Source: Lachnospiraceae bacterium
Lineage (GTDB): Bacteria > Bacillota > Clostridia > Lachnospirales > Lachnospiraceae
Direction of reading: 5' to 3'
NCBI GenBank assembly: GCA_017482205.1
Contig: JAFUNK010000024.1
Coordinates: 1-64,000, forward strand
DNA: 64,000 nucleotides
Positions 7,764-16,160 of the stretch are shown in pieces. Below the pieces are notes generated by a model. That model was not told the origin of the DNA. It searched no databases and saw nothing but the letters and a program-made list of their open reading frames with translations. Each line of letters opens with the position of its first letter. Positions within the stretch are counted from its first letter, which is position 1. The translations under genes and the position numbers were made by a program.

Positions 7764-8816
7764 ATGGAATTAAAAGAATTAAAAATAGGAGAACTGATAG
7801 CACGTATCCCTGTTATACAAGGTGGCATGGGTGTGGGTGTCAGTTTACACAGACTGGCAGGAGCAGTGGCAGCTGAAGGCGGTGTCGGCGTGATTTCAAC
7901 GGCACAGATAGGTTTTCGTAATCCGGGGTATGACAAGGACCCCATCGGCACCAATCTGCGTGCCATTAAAGAAGAGATAGCAAAGGCCAGGGAAATTGCC
8001 AAGGGCGGTATCATCGGCGTCAATATTATGGTGGCTACCCGTAAATATGAAGAGTATGTAAAGGCAGCAGTGGAAGCCGGTGTGGATCTGATTATTTCCG
8101 GTGCGGGTCTGCCCGTAAGCCTGCCTGAAATCGTAGGAGCGGCAAAGACGAAATTGGCTCCAATAGTTTCTTCTTTAAAGTCGGCACAGGTAATCTGTAA
8201 ATACTGGAAGAAAAAGTATGACAGAGAGCCGGATATGGTAGTGATTGAGGGACCTGAAGCCGGCGGACATTTAGGCTTTTCCATGGAACAACTGACCGGA
8301 GAAGAGGAACTGGATTTTGATGCGGAAATCCGTAATATTACCGAGTATGTTCATGGACTGGGGAAACAGACAGGCAAGCAGATTCCTGTTGTGGTAGCCG
8401 GAGGCATTTATACCAGAGAGGATGCAGAAAAAGCAGTTTCTTTGGGGGCGGACGGCGTACAGATGGCAACCCGTTTTGTGACAACCCATGAATGTGACGC
8501 CCATGACAATTACAAGCAGGCATATATTCAGGCAAAAAAAGAAGATATTGTACTGGTAAAAAGTCCCGTGGGAATGCCGGGACGTGCCATCCGTAATGCT
8601 TTTGCGGACAGGGCAAAAGAGGGTAGGATTCCTCACGGTGCATGTCATTTGTGTGTTTCTACCTGTAAGCCGCAGGAAACCCCTTACTGCATTACTGATG
8701 CACTGGTAAATGCGGCAGAGGGCAATATTGATGATGCATTACTGTTCTGTGGGACGAATGCCTATCGGGCAGAAAAGTTAGAGTATGTGCATGATATCAT
8801 GCAGGAGTTTGCATAA
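7764..8816 (+). CDS. Nitronate monooxygenase / FabK-like flavoprotein
   Basis: This is a 350-residue FMN-dependent TIM-barrel protein of the 2-nitropropane dioxygenase superfamily. It has IPVIQGGMGVGVS, the histidine-containing PEAGGHLGF motif, IPVVVAGGIYTRED and VQMATRF. Compared with FabK it has a longer C-terminus with the cysteine set CHLCVSTC followed by PYC, which is conserved in my recollection of a Firmicutes subgroup and may bind metal. It sits between fabZ and fabH with short gaps, suggesting a link to lipid metabolism such as a second enoyl reductase or detoxification of nitronates. The substrate is unknown. Confidence 0.75.
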   Translation: MELKELKIGELIARIPVIQGGMGVGVSLHRLAGAVAAEGGVGVISTAQIGFRNPGYDKDPIGTNLRAIKEEIAKAREIAKGGIIGVNIMVATRKYEEYVKAAVEAGVDLIISGAGLPVSLPEIVGAAKTKLAPIVSSLKSAQVICKYWKKKYDREPDMVVIEGPEAGGHLGFSMEQLTGEEELDFDAEIRNITEYVHGLGKQTGKQIPVVVAGGIYTREDAEKAVSLGADGVQMATRFVTTHECDAHDNYKQAYIQAKKEDIVLVKSPVGMPGRAIRNAFADRAKEGRIPHGACHLCVSTCKPQETPYCITDALVNAAEGNIDDALLFCGTNAYRAEKLEYVHDIMQEFA

Positions 8817-8884
8817 AAGAAAAATGTGTGTATAAGGGAATATATAGATACTAGGGATAGAGAGATAAGAAAGGCAGTAAGGAT

Positions 8885-9847
8885 ATGACAATCAGAATAG
8901 CAGGAACGGGAAGTGCGTTTCCGAAGACTGTAGTTACCAATGATGACCTGGCAAAGGTTATGGATACTTCAGATGAATGGATCAGCAGCCGTACAGGAAT
9001 TAAAGAAAGAAGGATTGCCAAGGACGAAACAACTGCGGGCATGGCAGCAGAAGCTGCGAGAGCAGCACTTAAAGATGCAGGAATGACTGTACAAGAGGTG
9101 GATTTGATTATTGTAGGAACTCTTAGTGCAGACCATTTTACTCCTTCCTGTGCATGTGAAATACAGGCAGAATTGGGAGCTGTAAATGCGGTTGCATTTG
9201 ACATCAATGCGGCATGCTCCGGATTTATGTTCTCCTTACATACCGCATATGCATATTTACAGAGTGGTCTTTATAAAAATGCACTGGTTCTGGGTGCGGA
9301 AACCCTTTCCAAGATTATGGATTGGGAAGACAGAAGTACCTGTGTACTGTTCGGTGACGGTGCGGGTGCAGCGGTGGTACGCAGAGAAGAAGAAGGTATT
9401 TTTGTATTTGACCAAGGTTCAGACGGTGTAAAGGGCAAGGTGCTTTCATGTAAGGCACGTCTTGTTAACAATCTGTTGGTGCAGCAGGGTCATGAACCGG
9501 ACTATGTACATATGGATGGACAGGAAGTATACAAGTTTGCAGTCAGCACTGTACCGGCTTCCATCAATAAGGTATTGGATAAAGCAGGTGTTTCCGCAGA
9601 TGAAGTGGCTTATTTTGTACTGCATCAGGCGAACATCAGAATCTTACAGTCCGTGGCAAAGAGACTGAAAGTAAGTGAAGATAAATTCCCCATTATTTTA
9701 GACCGCAGTGGAAATGTATCTGCAGCGACAGTGCCTCTTTTGTTGGATGATATGAACAAAAAAGGTATGTTAAAGCGTGGAGACAAGATTGTGATGTCCG
9801 GTTTTGGCGGCGGACTTACATGGGGAACGGCATTGATAGAGTGGTAA
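8885..9847 (+). CDS. fabH: 3-oxoacyl-ACP synthase III (FabH)
   Basis: FabH starts fatty acid synthesis by condensing acetyl- or branched acyl-CoA with malonyl-ACP. The 320-residue protein has the triad Cys111 (NAACSGF), His247 (VLHQAN) and Asn277 (SGNVSAAT). It also has SDEWISSRTGIKERR near the N-terminus and GFGGGLTWG at the end. It is the last gene of the fab block, whereas fabH often comes first in such clusters. A strong terminator follows at 9918-9960. Confidence 0.94.
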   Translation: MTIRIAGTGSAFPKTVVTNDDLAKVMDTSDEWISSRTGIKERRIAKDETTAGMAAEAARAALKDAGMTVQEVDLIIVGTLSADHFTPSCACEIQAELGAVNAVAFDINAACSGFMFSLHTAYAYLQSGLYKNALVLGAETLSKIMDWEDRSTCVLFGDGAGAAVVRREEEGIFVFDQGSDGVKGKVLSCKARLVNNLLVQQGHEPDYVHMDGQEVYKFAVSTVPASINKVLDKAGVSADEVAYFVLHQANIRILQSVAKRLKVSEDKFPIILDRSGNVSAATVPLLLDDMNKKGMLKRGDKIVMSGFGGGLTWGTALIEW

Positions 9848-9917
9848 TGCCCGAATAGAACTAAAGTCACAAAAAAGTGGTGTAAAGTATATTAAATAAT
9901 ACCATTAAATACAAAGA

Positions 9918-9960
9918 AAAAGTCTGCTATACTGAACGTAGTGTAGTGGACTTTTGTTTT
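9918..9960 (+). terminator. Intrinsic terminator after fabH
   Basis: A 16-bp stem including a few G-U pairs runs from AAAAGTCTGCTATACT to its complement ending GGACTTTT. It has a 5-base loop and is followed by a T-rich tail. It closes the fab block. Confidence 0.85.
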
Positions 9961-10041
9961 GCGGAAAATTTCCTAAAGCAAGAAACCAAGGGAAAACATA
10001 TTATGATATAAATGTGTAGAAGAGGAAACAAAGGATTGAGC

Positions 10042-11991
10042 ATGTTTCGGTTAATCCAGAAAGAAGAGATTGGTATGGAAAAGAAGTATTCCGAAGGTGA
10101 AGATTACAAAGTAATAGCATTTATTCTGGCAAGGTTTCCGAATGAGGAGCAGACCCGTATTATGAAACAGGCTGTTTCAGAATGCAGAAAGTATAATTGT
10201 AAGGTAGTCTTTTTTTCTACATTGACTGATTTTTATAATAATGACTTAAATGATGCCGGTGAAAAGAAGATTTTTGATACCATTTATGTAGAGGGTTATG
10301 ATGCAATTGTATTGATGTCGGAATCCTTTAAGCAGGATGAAGAACAGACCCTATTGGTAAAGCGTGCCAATGAAGCAGGCGTGCCGATAATCGCAGTGGA
10401 TAAATGCATGGATGGAGCGATTAATCTGGCATTTGATTATGGAAATACCTTTGAAGAAGTTGTTCGTCATATGATAGAGTTTCACGGTTACCGTACCGTT
10501 AACTTTATGGGAGGACTGAAGAATAACAGCTTTTCAGAAGAGCGTCTGGATGTATTTAAAAAGGTACTGGCTGATAATGCTATTCCTTATGAGCCGGAGC
10601 GGATATACTGGGGTGAGTTCTGGGAGGATCCGACCAGAGCCGAGATGGACAGAATGCTTGCTAATGGAAAATCTTTACCGGAAGCGATTATTTGTGCCAA
10701 TGATATGATGGCAATTACTGTATGCAGTTATTTGCAGGAAAGAGGCTACCGAGTACCGCAAGATGTGGCGGTCAGTGGTTTTGATGGCGTAGAAATGGAA
10801 AAGTTTAATCGTCCCCGTCTGACTACCGGTATTCAGAATATAGATGAGTTTATCCGAATTGTCTTTCAAATTGTTACAGGAAAAAGGGCTGTAGAAGACA
10901 AGAGCAACAAGACATATATTTACAGTAAGATGCAGATAGGCGGTTCCTGTGGTTGTGCTAATTTGGAGTCTTTACAAAGTACGGCAGAGATGATTCGTTT
11001 AAAAACAGAGCTTCATCAGCAGATTAAATATCAGGGAGAAGTAAACCAGATGGTTGCCAATTACGGTAATGCAGAGAATTTGGAAAGTGCATTGCTTGCG
11101 GTCTCTGAATATATGGGTTCCCTTAACTATAATGATTTTTGGTTTTGTGCAAATCAAAATCTGTTTGATGAGCAGGGAATCAGTTGGCATAAAGAAGGCG
11201 GGGATGAACAGGATGACAGGAATTATACGCCTGTACTGGATGTGTTACATTATTGCAGTGAAGAGCATATGTCCGAAGTGGACTTTAAAAGGACTGTAAA
11301 ATTCGAAGATCTAATTCCTGACAGGAAAAAGCAGTTAGAGGAACATGATTTTCTTCTGGTAACCACTGTTCATATGAAGGGAAAAACAGCAGGATATGCG
11401 GTAATCAGCTTTGATAGCGAGATTTTCTGGTATACGGCATATGAAGCCTTTTTAACTAACTTCCGTCATCTGTTGGAGATGCAGAAAGCACAGATACAGT
11501 TGATGCGAGTGTATATGGGCGACCTTTTGACGGGCTTATACAATCGAAACGGATTTTATCAGAAGATACAGACTGTTTTAAAGGTTGCAGAAGATTTAGA
11601 TATGTCCATTATTTCCATGGATATGGATGGCTTAAAACGAATCAACGATACTTATGGTCATGCAGAGGGGGATTTTGCTTTGCAGACACTGGGTAAAATA
11701 GTAAAAGAGAGTATCCGCCAAGAGATTGCTGCCCGTATAGGCGGTGATGAGTTTTTAATTGCCTTTGTGGGAGAGGATATTGATGACAGGGCAGAAGAAA
11801 TTGTTACCTGTATCCAAAAAGGTATTCAGGAGTTTAATCAAAAAAGCGATAAGCCCTATGAATTACAGGCAAGTATCGGTGTTTATACCAATCGTATCAA
11901 AAACCATACTTTGGATCATTTCCTCAAGAAGGCAGACGATTTGATGTATGCGAGAAAATATCTTAACAAGAGGGAAAGAGGAAATATTTAG
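10042..11991 (+). CDS. Diguanylate cyclase with LacI-type sugar-binding sensor domain
   Basis: The ~649-residue protein is cytosolic, with no signal peptide or membrane segment. Residues ~15-300 resemble the periplasmic-binding-like effector domain of LacI/GalR regulators (VPIIAVDKCMDG, AIICANDMMAI, VAVSGFDGVEMEKF) but lack the DNA-binding head. A middle region follows, then a GGDEF domain with DMDGLKRINDTYGHAEGD and an intact RIGGDEF active site. It should make cyclic di-GMP in response to a sugar or related ligand. ATG 10042 is chosen because AAAGGA precedes it. ATG 10012 has a weaker site and ATG 10075 is also possible. It is preceded by the fabH terminator. Confidence 0.8.
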   Translation: MFRLIQKEEIGMEKKYSEGEDYKVIAFILARFPNEEQTRIMKQAVSECRKYNCKVVFFSTLTDFYNNDLNDAGEKKIFDTIYVEGYDAIVLMSESFKQDEEQTLLVKRANEAGVPIIAVDKCMDGAINLAFDYGNTFEEVVRHMIEFHGYRTVNFMGGLKNNSFSEERLDVFKKVLADNAIPYEPERIYWGEFWEDPTRAEMDRMLANGKSLPEAIICANDMMAITVCSYLQERGYRVPQDVAVSGFDGVEMEKFNRPRLTTGIQNIDEFIRIVFQIVTGKRAVEDKSNKTYIYSKMQIGGSCGCANLESLQSTAEMIRLKTELHQQIKYQGEVNQMVANYGNAENLESALLAVSEYMGSLNYNDFWFCANQNLFDEQGISWHKEGGDEQDDRNYTPVLDVLHYCSEEHMSEVDFKRTVKFEDLIPDRKKQLEEHDFLLVTTVHMKGKTAGYAVISFDSEIFWYTAYEAFLTNFRHLLEMQKAQIQLMRVYMGDLLTGLYNRNGFYQKIQTVLKVAEDLDMSIISMDMDGLKRINDTYGHAEGDFALQTLGKIVKESIRQEIAARIGGDEFLIAFVGEDIDDRAEEIVTCIQKGIQEFNQKSDKPYELQASIGVYTNRIKNHTLDHFLKKADDLMYARKYLNKRERGNI

Positions 11992-12137
11992 TTTATAAAT
12001 TTCATATATATGGTAATAAAGAGTTTCGTATCAGTGTGAAAGCATGGCATTCAGAGGTATTGCACCTTGGGAGAAGTTATGACTTTTACATACAGTTTTT
12101 GTTTCAATACAAAAAGGCGGATACGGAAAGGTTGTAT

Positions 12138-12743
12138 ATGCTGAATTATATCTGGGCATTTATGATACTGGTGGGCGTGGTGTATGCAGCGTTTACCGGC
12201 AACATGGCTGCAGTAACGGATGCAGCACTGGGGTCTGCGCAGGAAGCAGTATCCCTTTGTATTACCATGGCAGGTGTCATGGCTCTCTGGATGGGGCTTA
12301 TGAAGATTGCTGAAAAATCGGGGTTGATTACCGGACTGGCTTCCGGCATTCAACCCTTTTTGACGTTTATGTTTCCCAAAATCCCCAAAGAGCATCCTTC
12401 CCGCAAATATATTGCTACCAATTTTATTGCCAATATATTAGGCTTGGGATGGGCCTGTACGCCGGCAGGGTTAAAAGCTATGGAGTCATTGGCGGAGTTG
12501 GAGGAAGAGAGAGGAAACACCGGCAGCATCCGTCGTGCCAGCAATGAGATGTGTACCTTTTTAATTCTTAATACCTCGTCCTTACAACTAATACCTGTCA
12601 ATATGATAGTGTACCGTACCCAGTACGGTAGTGCCAATCCGGCGGGGGTGATTGCACCTGCTATTGTAGCCACGCTGTTTTCCACTATTATTTCAATTAT
12701 TTATTGTAAAATTATGGACAGAAAAAAAGGAGGCAGGAAGTAG
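12138..12743 (+). CDS. spmA: Spore maturation protein A
   Basis: This polytopic membrane protein of the nucleoside-recognition (Gate) family is required with SpmB for proper spore core dehydration in Bacillus. The 201-residue protein has FPKIPKEHPSRKYIATNF, WACTPAGLKAM and a conserved LNTSSLQLIPVN segment. The ATG at 12138 follows GGAAAGG. Upstream in-frame sequence is not SpmA-like. The stop is directly followed by the spmB start, so the pair is translationally coupled. Confidence 0.9.
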   Translation: MLNYIWAFMILVGVVYAAFTGNMAAVTDAALGSAQEAVSLCITMAGVMALWMGLMKIAEKSGLITGLASGIQPFLTFMFPKIPKEHPSRKYIATNFIANILGLGWACTPAGLKAMESLAELEEERGNTGSIRRASNEMCTFLILNTSSLQLIPVNMIVYRTQYGSANPAGVIAPAIVATLFSTIISIIYCKIMDRKKGGRK

Positions 12744-13271
12744 ATGGCAAATGCAATGGCAAATTTTTCCAATATTATTATTCCTGCCATTATTTTTTAT
12801 ATGGTAGCACATGGGATAATACATAAGGTAAAGGTCTATGAGGAATTTATAGATGGTGCAAAAGACGGTTTGAAGACGGTGGTACAAATATTGCCGACCC
12901 TGATAGGGCTGATGGTAGGTGTGGGAGTTTTACGGGCTTCCGGTTTTATGCAATTTCTGGGAGGAATGATTGGAAAACTGACGGAAGGGATAGGTATACC
13001 TGCGGACATTGTGCCGCTGGTACTGGTAAAAATGTTTTCTTCCTCTGCGGCCACCGGACTGGTACTGGATATTTTTAAAACCTATGGAACGGATTCCTAC
13101 ATCGGTATGCTGACCTCCATACTGATGAGCTGTACGGAGACCATTTTTTATACCATGTCCGTATATTTCCTGGCGGCAAAGGTTACCAAAACCCGATACA
13201 CTCTTGCCGGGGCCCTGATTTCCATGGTGGCAGGGCTGGTGGCAAGCGTGGTGTTGGCGGGAATGATGTAG
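12744..13271 (+). CDS. spmB: Spore maturation protein B
   Basis: This is the partner of SpmA. The 175-residue membrane protein carries a Gate domain with GAKDGLKTVVQILPTLIGLM, LVKMFSSSAATG and the TETIFYTMSVYF motif typical of SpmB. It begins right after the spmA stop, with AGGAGGCAGG overlapping the end of spmA. Its presence supports a spore-forming lineage. Confidence 0.92.
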   Translation: MANAMANFSNIIIPAIIFYMVAHGIIHKVKVYEEFIDGAKDGLKTVVQILPTLIGLMVGVGVLRASGFMQFLGGMIGKLTEGIGIPADIVPLVLVKMFSSSAATGLVLDIFKTYGTDSYIGMLTSILMSCTETIFYTMSVYFLAAKVTKTRYTLAGALISMVAGLVASVVLAGMM

Positions 13272-13418
13272 AAAAAACAGGAAACAGTTGTAAATAGAAG
13301 AGTTGACATTTGTATCGAAAAAAACTGCAGTATATAATGAGTAAAACAGTTAGTAGAACACTACACCTTTAGCTGTTTAAAACATTTCCTTCCCATTCTG
13401 TTAAGAACTAGATTAACC

Positions 13419-13447
13419 TTGACGATACTAAATACGAATGTTACAAT
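13419..13447 (+). promoter_or_regulatory. Promoter of the toxin-antitoxin pair
   Basis: TTGACG (13419-13424) and TACAAT (13442-13447) are separated by 17 bases. The operator-like palindrome begins 4 bases after the -10 box. Confidence 0.7.
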
Positions 13448-13450
13448 AAA

Positions 13451-13467
13451 ATTACCCAAAGGGTAAT
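13451..13467 (+). promoter_or_regulatory. Palindromic operator of the toxin-antitoxin pair
   Basis: ATTACCCAAAGGGTAAT is a perfect inverted repeat with 7-base arms and a 3-base centre, placed at the predicted transcription start. It is the likely autoregulatory site of the XRE-domain antitoxin. Confidence 0.65.
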
Positions 13468-13489
13468 GTGCAATATAGGGGGAGAGGAA

Positions 13490-13861
13490 TTGGAACTTGA
13501 ATATGCCTCAGATAAAGTGCATTCGCAATGCACGAACATAAAGGTAGCAAAAAAATTATTTGATGGAAATGAGCTTTTGGCAAGAAGTCTATTAGCACGT
13601 ATTAATGCACTGGAAAATGCAGATAGTATAAAAGATATTATTGTTATGCCACCGTTTCATTTTCATAAATTAAAGAATAAGAATGGTAGGGATTTAGAAG
13701 GGTATTTTGCAATTGATGTAAAGTCACAAACAGATAAGTGGAGAATTATTTTACAGCCTTTAAATGAAGAGAAGAAGCCATATAAACCTTGTAATATAGA
13801 TGAGATAGCCGGAATGGTAAGGATAGTAGAGATTGCGGAGGTGAGTAAACATTATGAGTAA
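13490..13861 (+). CDS. HigB/RelE-type toxin
   Basis: The ~123-residue protein has the layout of HigB-like RelE/ParE-superfamily mRNA interferases. It begins LELEYASDKV, has an NIKVAKKLFDG segment, a PPFHFHKLKNKNGRDLEGYFAIDV core and a WRIILQPL strand. The TTG at 13490 is preferred because GGGGGAGAGG precedes it. The ATG at 13466 lies inside the operator palindrome. The gene overlaps the antitoxin gene by 8 bases. The region is AT-rich compared with its surroundings, suggesting acquisition. Confidence 0.72.
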   Translation: MELEYASDKVHSQCTNIKVAKKLFDGNELLARSLLARINALENADSIKDIIVMPPFHFHKLKNKNGRDLEGYFAIDVKSQTDKWRIILQPLNEEKKPYKPCNIDEIAGMVRIVEIAEVSKHYE

Positions 13862-14933
13862 CTATATTGAATATCATGATACAATTGCATTTCACCCGGG
13901 ATATTATATTAAAGAAATTGTAGATGAAAGTGGGCTTACGCAAGAAGATTTTGCAAAGAGACTTGATACAACTCCCAAAAATTTAAGTTTGTTGATTAGA
14001 GGAGAGCAAAGCCTTTCGATTGATATAGCTATGAAGCTATCACGGATGATAGGTACGAGTGTAATTTATTGGTTGAATTTGCAGAATTCCTATGATGCGT
14101 TAATAGCACAATTTAAGTCGGAAGAAGAATTGGAAGAAGAACGAAAAGTATTTGATTATTTTGATTATAAATATTTTAGAGAGAATTATTCATTACCTGA
14201 TTTGCCAAGAAAAAGAGATGAACAGATTAAGCGTGTTAGAGAATTTCTTAATGTAGCTACACTTTCCGTATTTACCAAAAGGGATATGGCGGTAAGTTTT
14301 AGGAGTACTACAGAAGATATTACAGAAAGTAGTACTGTTAAAGCAAATACGATGGTTCAGATTGCAACGAACAAAGCACTTAAAACCGACGCGCCTAAAT
14401 TCAATAAAAAGAAATTTGAAGAAGCAGTCAAATATGCATTGACATTAACTCGAAACCATGAGGAGTTCTATCCGTTGATTCGAAGTGCATTTCTTGAAGC
14501 GGGAGTCATATTTGTCATTTTACCCAATATTTCCGGCTCCAGAACCAATGGTGCAACAAAGAAAGTTGGTGATCATATCATGTTAATGGTAAACGATAGA
14601 AGATTGAATGCAGATTCATTTTGGTTTACTTTGTTTCATGAAATTGGACACATTATGAATGGTGACTATGGAATTTCTTTTGATAAAGAAACCGGTGAGA
14701 GGGAAGAAGCAGCAAATAAATATGCAGAAGATAGCTTGATACCACCGGAAAAATACAAAGAATTTCTGGCTGGAAGAAGATTTGATTTGCAGTCTATAAG
14801 AGCATTTGCAAACCGGATAGAAAGAGATCCCGGAATTGTGCTTGGTAGATTGCAAAATGACGAAATTATTGGTTTTGATGATTGGACGATGAAACCGTTA
14901 AGGCACAAATATAAAGTGAAAACGTCTATATGA
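13854..14933 (+). CDS. HigA-like antitoxin: XRE domain plus ImmA/IrrE metallopeptidase
   Basis: The 359-residue protein has an N-terminal helix-turn-helix of the HigA type (HPGYYIKEIVDESGLTQEDF, then TTPKNLSLLIRGEQSLS). A C-terminal M78 (ImmA/IrrE-like) domain has a zinc-binding HEIGH motif at 262-266 and downstream EREEAANKYAED. It probably neutralises the toxin and represses the operon. The peptidase may allow cleavage-controlled release. The start overlaps the toxin gene by 8 bases. The domain pairing is a recognised architecture. Activity here is inferred. Confidence 0.78.
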   Translation: MSNYIEYHDTIAFHPGYYIKEIVDESGLTQEDFAKRLDTTPKNLSLLIRGEQSLSIDIAMKLSRMIGTSVIYWLNLQNSYDALIAQFKSEEELEEERKVFDYFDYKYFRENYSLPDLPRKRDEQIKRVREFLNVATLSVFTKRDMAVSFRSTTEDITESSTVKANTMVQIATNKALKTDAPKFNKKKFEEAVKYALTLTRNHEEFYPLIRSAFLEAGVIFVILPNISGSRTNGATKKVGDHIMLMVNDRRLNADSFWFTLFHEIGHIMNGDYGISFDKETGEREEAANKYAEDSLIPPEKYKEFLAGRRFDLQSIRAFANRIERDPGIVLGRLQNDEIIGFDDWTMKPLRHKYKVKTSI

Positions 14934-14948
14934 GTATTTGTATGCTCC

Positions 14949-15896
14949 TTACACCCACCCCAAACTCTTCATCACAAACAACCACACAGTAATGCTCACA
15001 GAACTGAAAAACGTTGTCGCAACCACCACGCTGGACGTAAGTGTGCCTTCATGTCCCATATTTTTCGCCATGATGTAACAGCTGACTGTGGTAGGGGCAC
15101 CCAGCATAATGAGGATGGCCACCAGTTTTTCGCCGGTGAAGCCCAGATATACTGCAAGGGGCAGGAATATTAAGGGTTGTACCACCAGCTTTAACACCGT
15201 GCAAACTACGGTGGGTTTCAGTTGTTTCAGCGCCTTTCTGCCCTCGAAGCCTGCGCCCAGACCGATTAAGGCAAGGGGTGTTGCCAGAGAAGAAACACTA
15301 CCAATGGTTTTGGTGACAATAAAAGGAAATTCTATGCCGGAAACGGATACAAGCATACCCAAAAGAATGCCCAGGATAATCGGGTTTGTAGCAATATCTT
15401 TCAGGGAGGAAAGTAGGGTGCTTTTATTAAGACCGGCCTGTCCGGGTTTGGTAAAGGACAAAACCAGTACGGCAGCAATGTTGTACAAAGGAACCGTACC
15501 GATAATCATAAGAGGTGCCATACCGGAGTTCCCGTAAATATTTTCAATAAAGGCAATGCCCAGTACTGCGGCACTGCTGCGATAAGAGGCCTGCACGAAT
15601 TCCCCGATGCAGGCTTTATTTTTGTAAAAAAGGGCACTGCCGGTCCAGATGATAACGATACAGAACAATGTTACTAAAAAGCAGAACAGTACATAACGGG
15701 TATCCCACACTGCGGAAAAATCCGACGTGGCAATATCCCGAAACAATAACACCGGAAGGGTAATCTTAAAGTTAAAGCTATTCAGTGTCTTCACGAAAGG
15801 AGCATCCACCAGTTTGCAGATTTTCAATATATATCCCAGAACCATCAGTAAAAATACGGGGATGGTTGCGTTTAAGCTGAATATCAGATTTTCCAT
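14949..15896 (-). CDS. AEC-family transporter
   Basis: The 315-residue protein has about ten hydrophobic segments and belongs to the auxin efflux carrier (AEC) family, which in bacteria exports or exchanges small organic acids. It has NATIPVFLLMVLGYILK at the start, FNFKITLPVLLFRDI, and the paired half-repeat TPLALIGLGAGF. It also has MLGAPTTVSCYIMAKNMGHEG near the end. It converges with the toxin-antitoxin pair and is divergent from the nuclease-fabT operon. The substrate is unknown. Confidence 0.8.
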   Translation of the reverse strand: MENLIFSLNATIPVFLLMVLGYILKICKLVDAPFVKTLNSFNFKITLPVLLFRDIATSDFSAVWDTRYVLFCFLVTLFCIVIIWTGSALFYKNKACIGEFVQASYRSSAAVLGIAFIENIYGNSGMAPLMIIGTVPLYNIAAVLVLSFTKPGQAGLNKSTLLSSLKDIATNPIILGILLGMLVSVSGIEFPFIVTKTIGSVSSLATPLALIGLGAGFEGRKALKQLKPTVVCTVLKLVVQPLIFLPLAVYLGFTGEKLVAILIMLGAPTTVSCYIMAKNMGHEGTLTSSVVVATTFFSSVSITVWLFVMKSLGWV

Positions 15897-16023
15897 AAAT
15901 ATCTGCCGCCTTTCTGAAAACCCATTTCTCAGTCGTTCTGATTTGTGCTCTATATCAACACACTTTTTTCAACCATAAAGTATAGAACCGCCCAAAAGAA
16001 ATGTCAATCAGGGGAGGAAATGT

Positions 16024-16100
16024 TTTAAGAGTCAAATGTAGGGGGAAAGTGCTTTAACAGTCAAAAAATTTGAGAACTAAAATATTTTGACTATTAAAAT
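16024..16100 (+). promoter_or_regulatory. Three tandem FabT-like boxes upstream of the nuclease-fabT operon
   Basis: Three near-palindromes each differ by one base from TTTGA-N3-TCAAA: TTTAA-GAG-TCAAA (16024-16036), TTTAA-CAG-TCAAA (16053-16065) and TTTGA-CTA-TTAAA (16086-16098). The third, with flanks, fits the wider pattern except at one position. The spacings are 29 and 33 bases, or about three helical turns. An extended -10 (TGGTAAAAT, 16112-16120) follows. This suggests weak, cooperative autorepression by the FabT-like protein. Confidence 0.6.
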
Positions 16101-16160
16101 AATTTGAAATGTGGTAAAATGAATAGCAGAAAAAGCGTATGTACGCGGAAGGGAGCTTTT

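Noticed and set aside
13303-13338. Promoter TTGACA...TATAAT upstream of the toxin-antitoxin pair
   Set aside because: The spacer is 24 bases, too long for sigma-A. The TTGACG/TACAAT pair at 13419-13447 with a 17-base spacer fits better.
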